A stretch of DNA of 64,000 bases. Source: AP-15 sp963700185 (lineage in GTDB: Bacteria; Pseudomonadota; Alphaproteobacteria; ATCC43930; CGMCC-115725). The notes beneath the pieces were generated by a model. It was not told the origin of the DNA, did no database searches, and saw only the letters and a list, made by a program, of their open reading frames with translations. The position numbers and the translations under genes are program-made. The stretch's first letter is position 1; each line of letters opens with the position of its first letter. The DNA lies in NCBI GenBank assembly GCA_963700185.1, contig CAVOWP010000014.1:1-64000 (forward strand), given 5' to 3'. Shown here piece after piece: positions 26,434 through 34,876 of the stretch.

Positions 26434-26970
26434 CTAGCGCGTCTGAGATGTGCCCTCGACGTAGCTCTTCAGGCGTTGCAGCTGCTCGTCGAGCACCCGG
26501 TCGACTTTGGGCGCCCATTGCTCCATGCCGCCGCGGATGTAGCCGCCAAGGACATAGCTCAGGGTGACATTGGTGCCGCCCTCCCCCGGTTTCAGCATCC
26601 AGCTGAGCGTGCCGTCGACGCCCTCGGTCTGCAACGGGCCGAGTGCGCCGCGCAGACGCAATCCCTGGCCAGGCGCGGCGTAGACGACCTGCAGATGCTG
26701 AACCGAGCCGCCATCCTTCAACCGCTCGCAAAAGCAGCCGCCGGCGCGCAGCTCGATGCTGAGATTGGCGGCGTCGCGCGAGAAGGTGTGAGAGGGGCTC
26801 CACCAATGGCCGACCTCGCCGAGCGCGGTGTAGACCCGATCGGCGGGTGCTGCGATCGTGGCTATGGTTATGACCTCGAAGCCGTTCGCGGTGACTGACT
26901 TGACCTCTGCCGCGGCGGGACCGGCGGCGGCCAGAGCCAGAATGATCGTCGCCAAACCCCTGATCAGCAC
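26434..26970 (-). CDS. Secreted SRPBCC-domain protein
   Basis: A 178-residue protein. A signal peptide (MLIRGLATIILALAAAGPAA, cleavage likely after AAA or AEV) precedes an SRPBCC/polyketide-cyclase-like domain: ATIAAPADRVYTALGEVGHW, SHTFSRDAANLSIELRAGGC, GTLSWMLKPGEGGTNVTLSY and a C-terminal helix VLDEQLQRLKSYVEG. A periplasmic SRPBCC protein may bind a lipid or other hydrophobic ligand; no partner is identified. It is the last gene of a four-gene minus-strand cluster with a GST, a second SRPBCC protein and an ArsR regulator. Confidence 0.8.
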   Translation of the reverse strand: MLIRGLATIILALAAAGPAAAEVKSVTANGFEVITIATIAAPADRVYTALGEVGHWWSPSHTFSRDAANLSIELRAGGCFCERLKDGGSVQHLQVVYAAPGQGLRLRGALGPLQTEGVDGTLSWMLKPGEGGTNVTLSYVLGGYIRGGMEQWAPKVDRVLDEQLQRLKSYVEGTSQTR

Positions 26971-26985
26971 GGCTCGGCCCCCGCC

Positions 26986-27645
26986 TCAGGCGGCAGCCGC
27001 CACCCGCTCGAGCAGCTTGTCCCAGGTGGTCGCTGCCATGCTCGGGCGGGCCTCGATGCGCGCGAGCCAGCGGCTCAAATTCTCGTGGTCTTGCAATATC
27101 TGCGCGCCTTCGGGCGCCTGCGCGAACATTGACAGATGCGCCGCCAGCAACAGATCGGCGAGGCTGAGCGCGTCCCCCGCCATCCATGAATAGCCATCCA
27201 GCAGGCGGCCGATCTCGGCAATGCAAATCCGCGCGTTGGGGAGGGCTCTGGCAATGGCATCTTCATCGACCGGCCGATTGACGCGCGGCGCGACCACGCG
27301 ATTGCGGGTGATCGGCACCGAGACCTGCGGCATGACATACCAATCGGTGATGTTCATCAGCTGATCCATTCGCGCCGCCGCGCGCGGCTCTTCCGGCTGC
27401 AGCCGCGGGCCGGGGACGACCGCATCGATGTAGCGCATGATCGCTCGCGTCTCGTACAGCATCCAGCCGTCATGCTCGAAAGCCGGGATGCGGCCGAACG
27501 GGTGGCGCGACAGATGCGGCTGCTGCTTGAGGGTTCCGAGCGCCATCGCGGCCAATTGGTAGATCGCGCCTTTCTCTTCCAGGGTCAACAGGGCGGCCCG
27601 CACATAGGGGCTGCCGGGGATGCCGTGAACGATCATGCCTGACAT
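26986..27645 (-). CDS. Glutathione S-transferase family protein
   Basis: A 219-residue GST. The N-terminal thioredoxin-like domain has IPGSPYVRAALLTLEEKGAI, with Ser/Tyr at the catalytic position, and the cis-Pro and gamma-loop region GRIPAFEHDGWMLYETRAIM. The all-helical C-terminal domain includes LDGYSWMAGDALSLADLLLA with the conserved N-capping box Asp. It would conjugate or isomerise electrophiles using glutathione. It sits 16 bases downstream of an SRPBCC gene in the same direction. Confidence 0.9.
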   Translation of the reverse strand: MSGMIVHGIPGSPYVRAALLTLEEKGAIYQLAAMALGTLKQQPHLSRHPFGRIPAFEHDGWMLYETRAIMRYIDAVVPGPRLQPEEPRAAARMDQLMNITDWYVMPQVSVPITRNRVVAPRVNRPVDEDAIARALPNARICIAEIGRLLDGYSWMAGDALSLADLLLAAHLSMFAQAPEGAQILQDHENLSRWLARIEARPSMAATTWDKLLERVAAAA

Positions 27646-27661
27646 GGTTTTCCTCCTCCCC

Positions 27662-28129
27662 TCAAATTGCAGCGGAATTGACGAACTCGACGAAATGGCG
27701 CTCGAAGACGGTGCCCCAGCCGCGGTCGTAGCGCTCGCGCTGGCTTGCCGCGGCGTCGCCGAGTTTTTCCCAGCCCGAATGCGTCAGCTCGACCCTGGTG
27801 CCGCGATCCTCCGACGTGAAGCGGATCTCGACCAGTTGCTCCTGCCCGGTCGGCAACTCGACGACCCAGGAAAAAGCCAGGCGATGGGGCGGGTTATAAG
27901 CCAGCACGGTTCCCCACGCCGTCTCTCGCCCGTCGGCCGCGCGTTCGAAGACGCGGCCACCGACACGCGGCTCGATCGCACAGTCCACCGGATCAGGGCC
28001 GGTGTGGACCTGCGCCAATGGCCACCAGCGCGCGAAATGGCCCGCAAACAGCGCGAACGCCCGCGCCGGCGCGGCGCAAACCGTCACTGATTTGACGATC
28101 GGCGGGACCGGGAACCGGGCGATCGTCAT
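27662..28129 (-). CDS. SRPBCC (AHSA1-type) domain protein
   Basis: A 155-residue START-like protein: IVKSVTVCAAPARAFALFAG, HFARWWPLAQVHTGPDP, RVGGRVFERAADGRETAWGT, PHRLAFSWVVELPTGQEQLV and RVELTHSGWEKLGDAAASQR. The ATG at 28129 lies in the stop of the upstream ArsR gene (ATGA). ArsR followed by AHSA1 proteins is a standard pair whose ligand is generally unknown. The GST and a further secreted SRPBCC protein downstream make handling of a reactive or hydrophobic compound plausible. Confidence 0.88.
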   Translation of the reverse strand: MTIARFPVPPIVKSVTVCAAPARAFALFAGHFARWWPLAQVHTGPDPVDCAIEPRVGGRVFERAADGRETAWGTVLAYNPPHRLAFSWVVELPTGQEQLVEIRFTSEDRGTRVELTHSGWEKLGDAAASQRERYDRGWGTVFERHFVEFVNSAAI

Positions 28130-28434
28130 CCCTGCTGCTCCTCGTTTATCGCTGCCGCCATTCCGGCCAGCGCCTCGTGCCACATCGCCTCGATGGCCGC
28201 GCGCAGCTCGCCGAGCGCCCGCGGGTTGGCCGCGTAAAGCCGCCGCGTACCATCGCGCCGCTCGGTAATCAGCCCGGCATCCTTCAACACCTTCAGGTGC
28301 TGCGAGACGGCGGGGCGGCTGACCGGCAACCCCTCGGCAATGGCTGCGACCGGCCGCGGCGCGGCGAGGATCCGCTCGAAAACCAGCCGCCGTGTCGGAT
28401 CGGAGAGCGCGGCCAAAGCTGTTTCGTAAGCCAT
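28126..28434 (-). CDS. ArsR-family winged-helix regulator
   Basis: A 102-residue repressor: ALAALSDPTRRLVFERILAA, then EGLPVSRPAVSQHLKVLKDA as the recognition helix and a wing with ERRDGTRRLYAANPRAL. No metal-binding cysteines are present. It is first in the operon and overlaps the SRPBCC start by 4 bases. About 80 bases separate it from the divergent-looking upstream region; an autoregulatory site there is likely, but I could not single one out with confidence. Confidence 0.88.
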   Translation of the reverse strand: MAYETALAALSDPTRRLVFERILAAPRPVAAIAEGLPVSRPAVSQHLKVLKDAGLITERRDGTRRLYAANPRALGELRAAIEAMWHEALAGMAAAINEEQQG

Positions 28435-28514
28435 GACTTACGTTAGCGTACACTTACCGTTATCGTCAAGCGCTTTCGTCGTGATCACACCCTGAAAATT
28501 ACCGGCGACGATAA

Positions 28515-28664
28515 TTACCCCGCGAATGCGGCCCGGCATTGGCCGACGCCGAGTCCCATATCGCCGACGGCACCCGCGTCGGCCCGGGCCGGCGCGCCGA
28601 ATGCCATGATCGAAAGGGCGGCGACGAGTACGCAAATGTTGGCGCCGGTCTTCCGTTGGTTCAC
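28515..28664 (-). CDS. Small exported peptide, function unknown
   Basis: A GTG at 28664 follows GGGGAGGAAG with normal spacing and opens a 49-residue frame. The sequence MNQRKTGANICVLVAALSIM followed by AFGAPARADAGAV is a convincing signal peptide cleaved near ARA-DA, leaving a mature part of about 20 residues with one Cys. No family is recognised. It lies between the ArsR operon and the DUF488 gene on the same strand. Confidence 0.5.
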   Translation of the reverse strand: MNQRKTGANICVLVAALSIMAFGAPARADAGAVGDMGLGVGQCRAAFAG

Positions 28665-28773
28665 TATCTTCCTCCCCGTAATTTGCGTGATAAAGGCGAG
28701 CCAAACTAACGCTGCGAGCGACGGCCGTGTCAATTTTTCGAGCGCACCGCAGCAGTCGCGCTGCGCGCGCGGC

Positions 28774-29151
28774 TCAGCCGGCTCGCAAGTCGAGCCATTC
28801 CTTCAGAGCGACCGCGTTGTTGCGGGTCTCGTCACGGGCCGCGTAAAGCAAGGTGACGGGCTCCCGGGTCAGCCGTTCGAGCAAGTCGCGAACCGCCGCC
28901 TGTGCGGTCGCTCGTTCGAGTTCAGCGTAATAAGCGGTCTTGAATTCCTCCCAACCCGCCGGATCGCCGTGGAACAGGCGGCGCAAAGTATCGCTGGGGG
29001 AGATTTCCTTCAGCCATAGATCAATCTGCGCCCGCTCCCGCGACACGCCCCGCGGCCATAGGCGGTCGACAAGAACACGAACGCCGTCCTCGTCGTCGGG
29101 TGGCTCGTAGACGCGTTTGATGCGGAGCTGATGCCGTGCCATTTTGACCAT
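28774..29151 (-). CDS. DUF488 family protein
   Basis: A 125-residue protein with the typical block pattern: LRIKRVYEPPDDEDGVRVLV, DRLWPRGVSRERAQIDLWLK, LRRLFHGDPAGWEEFKTAYY and VTLLYAARDETRNNAVALKE. The family is widespread and has no demonstrated activity. It is the next gene after encapsulin on the same strand with a 55-base gap, so it may share the encapsulin transcript, although DUF488 genes are also common elsewhere. Confidence 0.88.
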   Translation of the reverse strand: MVKMARHQLRIKRVYEPPDDEDGVRVLVDRLWPRGVSRERAQIDLWLKEISPSDTLRRLFHGDPAGWEEFKTAYYAELERATAQAAVRDLLERLTREPVTLLYAARDETRNNAVALKEWLDLRAG

Positions 29152-29206
29152 GCCATCCGGCTACTGCGGGGATCAGTGGCCGAAACCGCGCGGCGCTCGG
29201 CCAGAG

Positions 29207-30019
29207 TTACGACCTTGTGGCCGCGGGGGCCAGCGCCACGGCGGCTTCGCTGGTCAGCAGAAGAAAGATGAAACTCTCCTGCAGATAGAGCCGAACCGCA
29301 GCATCGGTATGGCTCAGATAACCAATGGAAATGTCCTGACCAATATGCAGGTCGAAATCTCCACCGCGGGTGGTGAGAACAAAGGCGCCGCCGATGGCCG
29401 GGGCCCAAATGATCTCGCCGTCGACGATGCGCCGGAGGTGCTCCAGCACCGGGTACCCGTAATCTCTGGCCTCGGCAACGGCGGTGTACTCGTCGGCACC
29501 CAGAAGCACCGAGTATGGGCCGTTCACGCCGACGAGACGCAACTGACTCAATGAGTGGGCAATGGCGTCAGGATAGTTTCGCACATCGGCGGGCAGTGCC
29601 TCGATAGGGTTGCTTGTCCCCTGGCGGATGCCTTGAATGCCCCCCGCGGCATAGCCCTCGAAGATCGCACCGTCTTCGGCAAAGGCGATCTTCTTGGCAG
29701 CGTCCTTTGCCGGCTGCCAGTCCGAGTTGTTGGCGCCGCGCTCGACGTCATCGATCATCTGGCGGTCGAGATCGAACGGCACGCGCAATTCTACCAGCGC
29801 CTTGACCTCGCGCTGCCGCGCAAGGATGCCCTCGCCGGGGGCCGTGATGTTCTGCAGGTGGCCGGTGCCGACGGCGGACAGGCCGACGCCGTTTGGGCCT
29901 TGGAGGTCGACGACCCGGCGTCCGGCGAGATAGCGCTTCAAGGTCCGCGACGCCTCTTCTTCGATCTGCGCCCATGCCGCATCGGAGATCGGAGCCAGCT
30001 CGCGGTGCAGGTTGTTCAT
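29207..30019 (-). CDS. Encapsulin shell protein (family 1, linocin-M18-like)
   Basis: A 270-residue HK97-fold shell protein that assembles into a hollow protein nanocompartment. Diagnostic stretches are MNNLHRELAPISDAAWAQIE, SRTLKRYLAGRRVVDLQGPN, REVKALVELRVPFDLDRQMI, GYPVLEHLRRIVDGEIIWAP and SIGYLSHTDAAVRLYLQESF. The length equals that of T=1 family 1 encapsulins. Its ATG overlaps the stop of the DyP peroxidase gene (ATGA), and the peroxidase carries the cargo tail, so the two form a complete cargo-shell pair. Confidence 0.95.
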   Translation of the reverse strand: MNNLHRELAPISDAAWAQIEEEASRTLKRYLAGRRVVDLQGPNGVGLSAVGTGHLQNITAPGEGILARQREVKALVELRVPFDLDRQMIDDVERGANNSDWQPAKDAAKKIAFAEDGAIFEGYAAGGIQGIRQGTSNPIEALPADVRNYPDAIAHSLSQLRLVGVNGPYSVLLGADEYTAVAEARDYGYPVLEHLRRIVDGEIIWAPAIGGAFVLTTRGGDFDLHIGQDISIGYLSHTDAAVRLYLQESFIFLLLTSEAAVALAPAATRS

Positions 30020-31092
30020 CGGCGGGGTTCCCCTTTGAGCGAGCCGATGCCGAGCGAATGATCGGGCATCGGCGGGACGAGTTGCGAAGATGCATCTGCT
30101 GGCGGCGCGGTCGCCGGTTGCGCCGCAGCGGGCACGCCTGACGTTACGTCTTCGAGGAAGGTCGCGGTCGGCACGAAGAACAAATTTCCCGTTACGGCCC
30201 GGCTGAAATCCAAAATCCGGTCGTAATTGCCAGGCGGCCGGCCGATAAACATGTTTTCCAGCATTTGCTCGATCGTGCGGGGCGAGCGGCTGTAGCCGAT
30301 AAAGTAGGTGCCGAACTCGCCTTGCCCGGGCTGTCCGAAGGGCATGTTGTCGCGAACGATCTTGATCTCTCTTCCATTCTCTTCGATCACGGTCAGCGCG
30401 CTGTGCGCCCAGCTCGGCTTGGTCGCGTCGTCGAGTTCGATGTCCGAGAGCTTCGTTCGGCCGATGATGCGTTCCTGGGCCTCGGTCGGCAGTGCGTTCC
30501 AGCCGGCCATATCGTGGAGATATTTCTGCACGACGACATAGCTGCCGCCCGCGAAGGCGGGGTCCTCCTCGCCGATTATCGTGGCGTCCACCGCTTCCTG
30601 GCCGGTGGGGTTCTCGGTCCCGTCAACAAAGCCCAAGAGGTCGCGGCTGTCGAAATAGCGAAAGCCGTGCACCTCGTCCACCGGAGCAACGGTGCCCTCC
30701 AGCCTCGCCATGATGTGCGTCGCCAGCTCGAAGCAAAGGTCCATCCGTTCGGCGCGGATGTGGAACAGCAGGTCGCCGGGTGTGGCAACAGCATGGCGCG
30801 ATGCCGCGCGGAATTCACGAAATGGATGCAATTCGGCCGGCCGCGGCTCACCGAAGAGCCGGTCCCACGCCTCGGACCCAAATCCCATGATGCAGGAGAG
30901 ATTTTCGCGGGGCTCGCGAAACCCGACGGCACGAAGCAGCGCGGCGAGGTCGGCGCACAGGGACTGCACGCTCGCGACGGCGTCGGCGCCGGAGTTGACC
31001 GTCACGACCAGAAATATCGCGGCGCGCGTCAGCGGCGCGGGTATCGGCTGACGGGTCGGGACCAAAGCGCCAGCTTCTGCGGGCGTCGCCAT
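30016..31092 (-). CDS. DyP-type peroxidase, encapsulin cargo
   Basis: A 358-residue heme peroxidase. The distal Asp is Asp157 in GFVDGTENP; the heme-ligand His is probably His230 in KPSWAHSALT, and the distal Arg is Arg247 in KIVRDNMPFG. The core ends with FIGRPPGNYDRILDFSRAVT. A Pro/Ala-rich linker (about 310-342) then leads to DHSLGIGSLKGE, with LGIGSLK at 347-353, the known targeting peptide for family 1 encapsulins. The linker plus tail is exactly what tethers cargo to the shell interior. The gene is first in the operon and translationally coupled to encapsulin. The physiological substrate is unknown; a role in oxidative-stress defence is the usual suggestion. Confidence 0.95.
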   Translation of the reverse strand: MATPAEAGALVPTRQPIPAPLTRAAIFLVVTVNSGADAVASVQSLCADLAALLRAVGFREPRENLSCIMGFGSEAWDRLFGEPRPAELHPFREFRAASRHAVATPGDLLFHIRAERMDLCFELATHIMARLEGTVAPVDEVHGFRYFDSRDLLGFVDGTENPTGQEAVDATIIGEEDPAFAGGSYVVVQKYLHDMAGWNALPTEAQERIIGRTKLSDIELDDATKPSWAHSALTVIEENGREIKIVRDNMPFGQPGQGEFGTYFIGYSRSPRTIEQMLENMFIGRPPGNYDRILDFSRAVTGNLFFVPTATFLEDVTSGVPAAAQPATAPPADASSQLVPPMPDHSLGIGSLKGEPRR

Positions 31093-31303
31093 CGGACGGT
31101 GCTCCGTGCGTGGCGCCGAAACGATCGCTCGGCGAGGGAGGACTTCTACCTCAGATGCGGCAATCCGCGTTTTCGGTCAATGCGGCATTGTCCCGAACTC
31201 CGCATGGACGCCATGAACCATTGCTTATTGTGCCGAGACGAACCACCGGGACAACGTTGAGCTACCCTCTCGCCGGCGCGCCAAAGCAAACCGGTTGGAG
31301 AGC

Positions 31304-31723
31304 CTACAGGCGCTCTAAGGTCGCCGGATCGAATTCACCATCGAAATGTTTTTGCAGGGCATCGATGAAAACCTGATTGGCCGGTGAAGCGCGGGCAAAC
31401 AGGGTCATCGAAGACCGGAACTTTAGATCATCGGGATAGCCGAAGATCTGCCCGATCGATCGTCCCTCGACGAGGTTGACCAGCCTGGTACATTCGGCAA
31501 GCCGCGGGCCGAGGACCGAATGCGCCAGATAGGCGGCGGCTTCGGCGAGAGAAGAAATGGCGAATTTGCGGGCCATAGAACTGGACCCCAAACCATCGAT
31601 TTGCGGGAAGACGAACCACATCCAATGACTTTTCTTTCGGCCGTGCCGCAATTCGCCGCGGACCTTGTCGTAAACTGGGTTCTGGGCGTCGACAAACCGT
31701 TGGAGGTCGTAAGGGTCGCTCAT
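31304..31723 (-). CDS. DUF1810 family protein
   Basis: A 139-residue soluble protein: DLQRFVDAQNPVYDKVRGEL, KKSHWMWFVFPQIDGLGSSS, AAYLAHSVLGPRLAECTRLV, IFGYPDDLKFRSSMTLFARA. The pattern WMWFVFPQ is diagnostic for DUF1810, a family without established function. It is upstream of the DyP gene on the same strand, but 211 bases apart, so probably a separate transcript. Confidence 0.9.
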   Translation of the reverse strand: MSDPYDLQRFVDAQNPVYDKVRGELRHGRKKSHWMWFVFPQIDGLGSSSMARKFAISSLAEAAAYLAHSVLGPRLAECTRLVNLVEGRSIGQIFGYPDDLKFRSSMTLFARASPANQVFIDALQKHFDGEFDPATLERL

Positions 31724-31821
31724 CTGGTTCTCCGAACGTTGATGCCGGCGAAAGGCGTTTCAACCGGAAGCCGGTCTGCACTATCGTGACGCTCCGCCGG
31801 TTTGAGAAGGAGCAATCAGTG

Positions 31822-33051
31822 ATGGACGGATCAGGCGCAGCGCCGAATTGTCTCGACGGCGTCCGGGTTCTCGACCTGTCGCAATTCGAGGCCGGGCCGT
31901 CCTGCACCGAGGCTCTCGCCTGGCTGGGCGCCGAGGTCGTGAAAATCGAGAACCCGAAGGGCGGCGAGCCCGGCCGCGGGCTGGGCACGGGGCCCCGGCC
32001 CGGCGCCGACGCTTATTATTTCATGATCTACAACGCCAACAAGAAATCCGCCACGGTCGACCTCAAATCCGAGCAAGGACTGCAGCTGGTCAAGGACATG
32101 GCCAAACGCGCGGATGTCTTTGTCGAGAATTTCGCCCCCGGCGCGATCGAGCGGCTGGGGCTCGGCTGGGAGGTGTTGCACGCCCTCAACCCGCGCCTCG
32201 TCTATGCGCAAGTAAAGGGTTTCGGCGAGGGCAGCCCCTACGAGAACAACCTCGCCTTCGACATGATCGCGCAGGCCTGCGGCGGCACGATGGCGATCAC
32301 CGGCGAGCGCGACGGGCGGCCGTGCAAGCCGGGGCCGACATTGGGCGACACCGGCACCGGCATGCTGTTGGCGATCGGCATCCTCGGGGCACTCTATCAG
32401 CGGCATACGACAGGCAAAGGACGCCGGCTGCAGATCGCAATGCAGGACGCCCAGCTGCAATACACCCGCGGCGCCTTCGTGCAGCATGCGAGGAGCGGCG
32501 AGCCGGCAATGCGCAACGGCGCCAAGTCACTGGCCGGCGGCATGGCGCCGGCCGGCATCTATCCGTGCAAGCCCGGCGGCCCCAACGACTATGTCTACGT
32601 CTTCACCAGCCCCTCCAACCCCGAGCACTGGCGGCGGCTGTTGGCGGTCATCGGGCAGGAAGATCTGATCGAGGACCCGCGCTTTGCGACACGCGAGGCG
32701 CGCGGCCAGCATGAAGCCGAGATCGACCAGATGCTTTCCGACTGGACGCGGCGGCACGACAAGCATGAGGCGATGCGCCTGATCGGCGCCGCCGGCGTTC
32801 CCGCCGGCGCGGTGCTCGACACCGGCGATTTGTTGGGTGAACCCAGTTTCGAGAAGCGCGGCATCATCCAGACCATGCAGCACCCCAATGGCGAATTGCG
32901 CATGCCGGCGTTCCCGGTGCGCTTCGACGGTGCCCCGGCTCCGGTCAAGCCGGCGCCGCTGCTCGGCGAGCACACCGCCGGCGTGTTCGGCGAATGGCTC
33001 GGCATGAGCGCCGCGGATTTCGAGACGCTGCGCGCGGAGGGTGTCGTGTGA
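31822..33051 (+). CDS. CaiB/BaiF-type CoA transferase (class III)
   Basis: A 409-residue CoA transferase that moves CoA between carboxylic acids through an enzyme-bound anhydride. Blocks: GVRVLDLSQFEAGPSCTEAL, GAEVVKIENPKGGEPGRGLG, FFMIYNANK-like YYFMIYNANKKSATVDLKSE, FVENFAPGAIERLGLGWEVL, and the catalytic Asp in LGDTGTGMLLAIGILGAL. The C-terminal MNGYHNL-type region is replaced by the family segment RHDKHEAMRLIGAAGVPAG. GAAGGAG at about 31805-31812 supports the ATG at 31822. Substrates are unknown. The secreted SMP-30 gene follows at a 50-base distance. Confidence 0.9.
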   Translation: MDGSGAAPNCLDGVRVLDLSQFEAGPSCTEALAWLGAEVVKIENPKGGEPGRGLGTGPRPGADAYYFMIYNANKKSATVDLKSEQGLQLVKDMAKRADVFVENFAPGAIERLGLGWEVLHALNPRLVYAQVKGFGEGSPYENNLAFDMIAQACGGTMAITGERDGRPCKPGPTLGDTGTGMLLAIGILGALYQRHTTGKGRRLQIAMQDAQLQYTRGAFVQHARSGEPAMRNGAKSLAGGMAPAGIYPCKPGGPNDYVYVFTSPSNPEHWRRLLAVIGQEDLIEDPRFATREARGQHEAEIDQMLSDWTRRHDKHEAMRLIGAAGVPAGAVLDTGDLLGEPSFEKRGIIQTMQHPNGELRMPAFPVRFDGAPAPVKPAPLLGEHTAGVFGEWLGMSAADFETLRAEGVV

Positions 33052-33101
33052 ACATGCTATTTCTGTAACAAGCCTTACTGGCAGAAAGGGGGAGGAAAGC
33101 A

Positions 33102-34172
33102 ATGCCGACGTTTTGTGCTCTGATACGGTTGGTGAGCGCCGTGCTGATCGGGATGCTCTGCGCCACTGGTGCAGCAACAGCCCAAGCCCCGGGCCCGGTG
33201 CAGCCCTGGGGGCTGCCGCCTTTGCCGGCGGGGGTCGGCCCGGTCGAAAAATTTGCCGATGTCAGCGGCACGCCGCAAGGCCAGTTTCTCGAAGGCGGCG
33301 CGTTCGATACCCAAGGCAATCTGTGGTTCGTCGCGATCGGCAGCGGCTGGGTGTCTTACCTCACGCCGGACGGCAAGCTCGTCTCGGTCTTCAACTGCAA
33401 CCCGCCACCCGACCTGGGTCAGACCTGCGAGCCGCAGGGCACCCGCTGGTTTGAGGGCAAGCTCTACTTGACCAGCCGGCACCGCGGGATCCTGGTCTAC
33501 GACCCGCAGACGAAGGAGCTGAAGACACTCGTCTATACTTACCGCAACCAATTGTTCAAAGGCCCCAACGACCTCGATTTCGACGCCGAGGGAAACTTGT
33601 TCTTCACCGATCCTTGGGGGACCGGCCCCGGGCCAAATCTGACCGACCAAACAGGCGCCGTGTACCTGTACTCGCGCGACGGCATGCTGCGCAAGGTAAT
33701 GGACAGCGGGTTGTTTCCGAACGGCATTGCTGTGTCACCGGACGACGCGCTGCTCGCCGTCGGCGATTTTAGAGGCGGCCGGGTCTGGTACAGCACATTC
33801 CAAAACGGTCCGACTATGGGCTGCCCGCAATGCCCGAAAGATCCGTCGCATTCGACCTTCAGCTCGGTGAAGGCCGGAACCTTCATGCCCGGGAATGGCG
33901 GTCCGGACGGCATGCATTACGACGTGCGCGGCAACCTCTGGGCCGCATTGGCCGGTCTTGGCGGCATCATCCAAATCAATCCGCGCGGCGTCATTCTCGG
34001 TTTTGTGCCGATACCCAACGGCGACGCTGCAACCACCAACTTCGCATTCGGCGGCCCCGACAATCAGTCCATCTATTTGGAGGGGGCAATCAGCGGGACC
34101 TTCTGGCGCTTCAAGGCGCCCTATCCGGGGCTGATCGGGCCGGGCGGCGTTCGTCTGCCGGCGCAACCCTGA
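33102..34172 (+). CDS. Secreted SMP-30/gluconolactonase-like beta-propeller protein
   Basis: A 356-residue protein. A signal peptide (LIRLVSAVLIGMLCATGAAT, cleavage near TAQA) precedes a six-bladed SMP-30/gluconolaconase/LRE-like propeller: LEGGAFDTQGNLWFVAIGSG, KGPNDLDFDAEGNLFFTDPW, GLFPNGIAVSPDDALLAVGD and GPDGMHYDVRGNLWAALAGL. These contain the metal-site Glu, Asn and Asp of the family. Periplasmic lactone or ester hydrolysis is the general expectation. The four cysteines around 107-115 and 225-235 could form disulphides. It lies downstream of a CoA transferase and upstream of an HdeD-like gene. Confidence 0.88.
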   Translation: MPTFCALIRLVSAVLIGMLCATGAATAQAPGPVQPWGLPPLPAGVGPVEKFADVSGTPQGQFLEGGAFDTQGNLWFVAIGSGWVSYLTPDGKLVSVFNCNPPPDLGQTCEPQGTRWFEGKLYLTSRHRGILVYDPQTKELKTLVYTYRNQLFKGPNDLDFDAEGNLFFTDPWGTGPGPNLTDQTGAVYLYSRDGMLRKVMDSGLFPNGIAVSPDDALLAVGDFRGGRVWYSTFQNGPTMGCPQCPKDPSHSTFSSVKAGTFMPGNGGPDGMHYDVRGNLWAALAGLGGIIQINPRGVILGFVPIPNGDAATTNFAFGGPDNQSIYLEGAISGTFWRFKAPYPGLIGPGGVRLPAQP

Positions 34173-34179
34173 GGGTGAT

Positions 34180-34764
34180 ATGAGCATGAGCAATCAAACG
34201 AATATCGGTGGGCTACAGCATCAGCTGGCGCTGACGATCCATGCGCACTGGAAGCTGTTCCTGGCCCAGGGCATCGTCATGATGGTGCTTGGGTTCTTGG
34301 CGGTTGCCGAGCCCAATGTCGCAACGTTGGCGGTAGCGCTCTTCGTCGGGTGGCTGTTTCTCATCGGAGGGGTTTTCCGAGCTGCCTCAGCCTGGCATTC
34401 GCGGCAGATGCCTGGTTTTGCGTGGTCAATGCTGACCGCCGTGCTGTCCGTTGTACTCGGCTTGATACTGATCCTTCGGCCGCTGGCCGGTGTGCTGACC
34501 CTGACAATGGTGCTGGTTGCTTTCTTTATCATCGAAGGGATCACGTCGATCGCGGGCGCTATCCAGCATCGCCAACATCTGCGGAGTTGGGGTTGGGTGC
34601 TGTTCAGCGGAATCGTCGACCTGTTCCTCGCTTACCTGATCTGGGCGGGATGGCCGAGCTCGGCCGACTGGGCCATCGGCCTCTTGGTCGGCATCAACAT
34701 GCTCTTTTTCGGATTGTCCCTGGTGATGACCGCGCTCGCGGCGCGTGTAATGGGCAATCAATAA
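34180..34764 (+). CDS. HdeD family membrane protein
   Basis: A 194-residue integral membrane protein with six predicted helices in three repeated pairs: LFLAQGIVMMVLGFLAVAEP, VALFVGWLFLIGGVFRAAS, MLTAVLSVVLGLILILRP, MVLVAFFIIEGITSIAGAI, VLFSGIVDLFLAYLIWAGWP and IGLLVGINMLFFGLSLVMTA. HdeD contributes to acid resistance at high cell density in Escherichia coli; in alphaproteobacteria the role is untested. It starts 7 bases after the SMP-30 stop, so it is probably co-transcribed. Confidence 0.9.
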   Translation: MSMSNQTNIGGLQHQLALTIHAHWKLFLAQGIVMMVLGFLAVAEPNVATLAVALFVGWLFLIGGVFRAASAWHSRQMPGFAWSMLTAVLSVVLGLILILRPLAGVLTLTMVLVAFFIIEGITSIAGAIQHRQHLRSWGWVLFSGIVDLFLAYLIWAGWPSSADWAIGLLVGINMLFFGLSLVMTALAARVMGNQ

Positions 34765-34876
34765 TAATTGCTCGATACCAGCGCTGACCGACTGGGGCGA
34801 CGAGCCTGCTTTGGGAAGGCCCAAATCTGAGCCATCAGCCACCCTATCTCAATTTTGGAATGGACACAGTATTAAA

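Noticed and set aside
26423..27226. A longer minus-strand frame overlapping the SRPBCC and GST genes
   Set aside because: It is in a different frame from both well-supported proteins and has arginine-rich composition typical of shadow frames.
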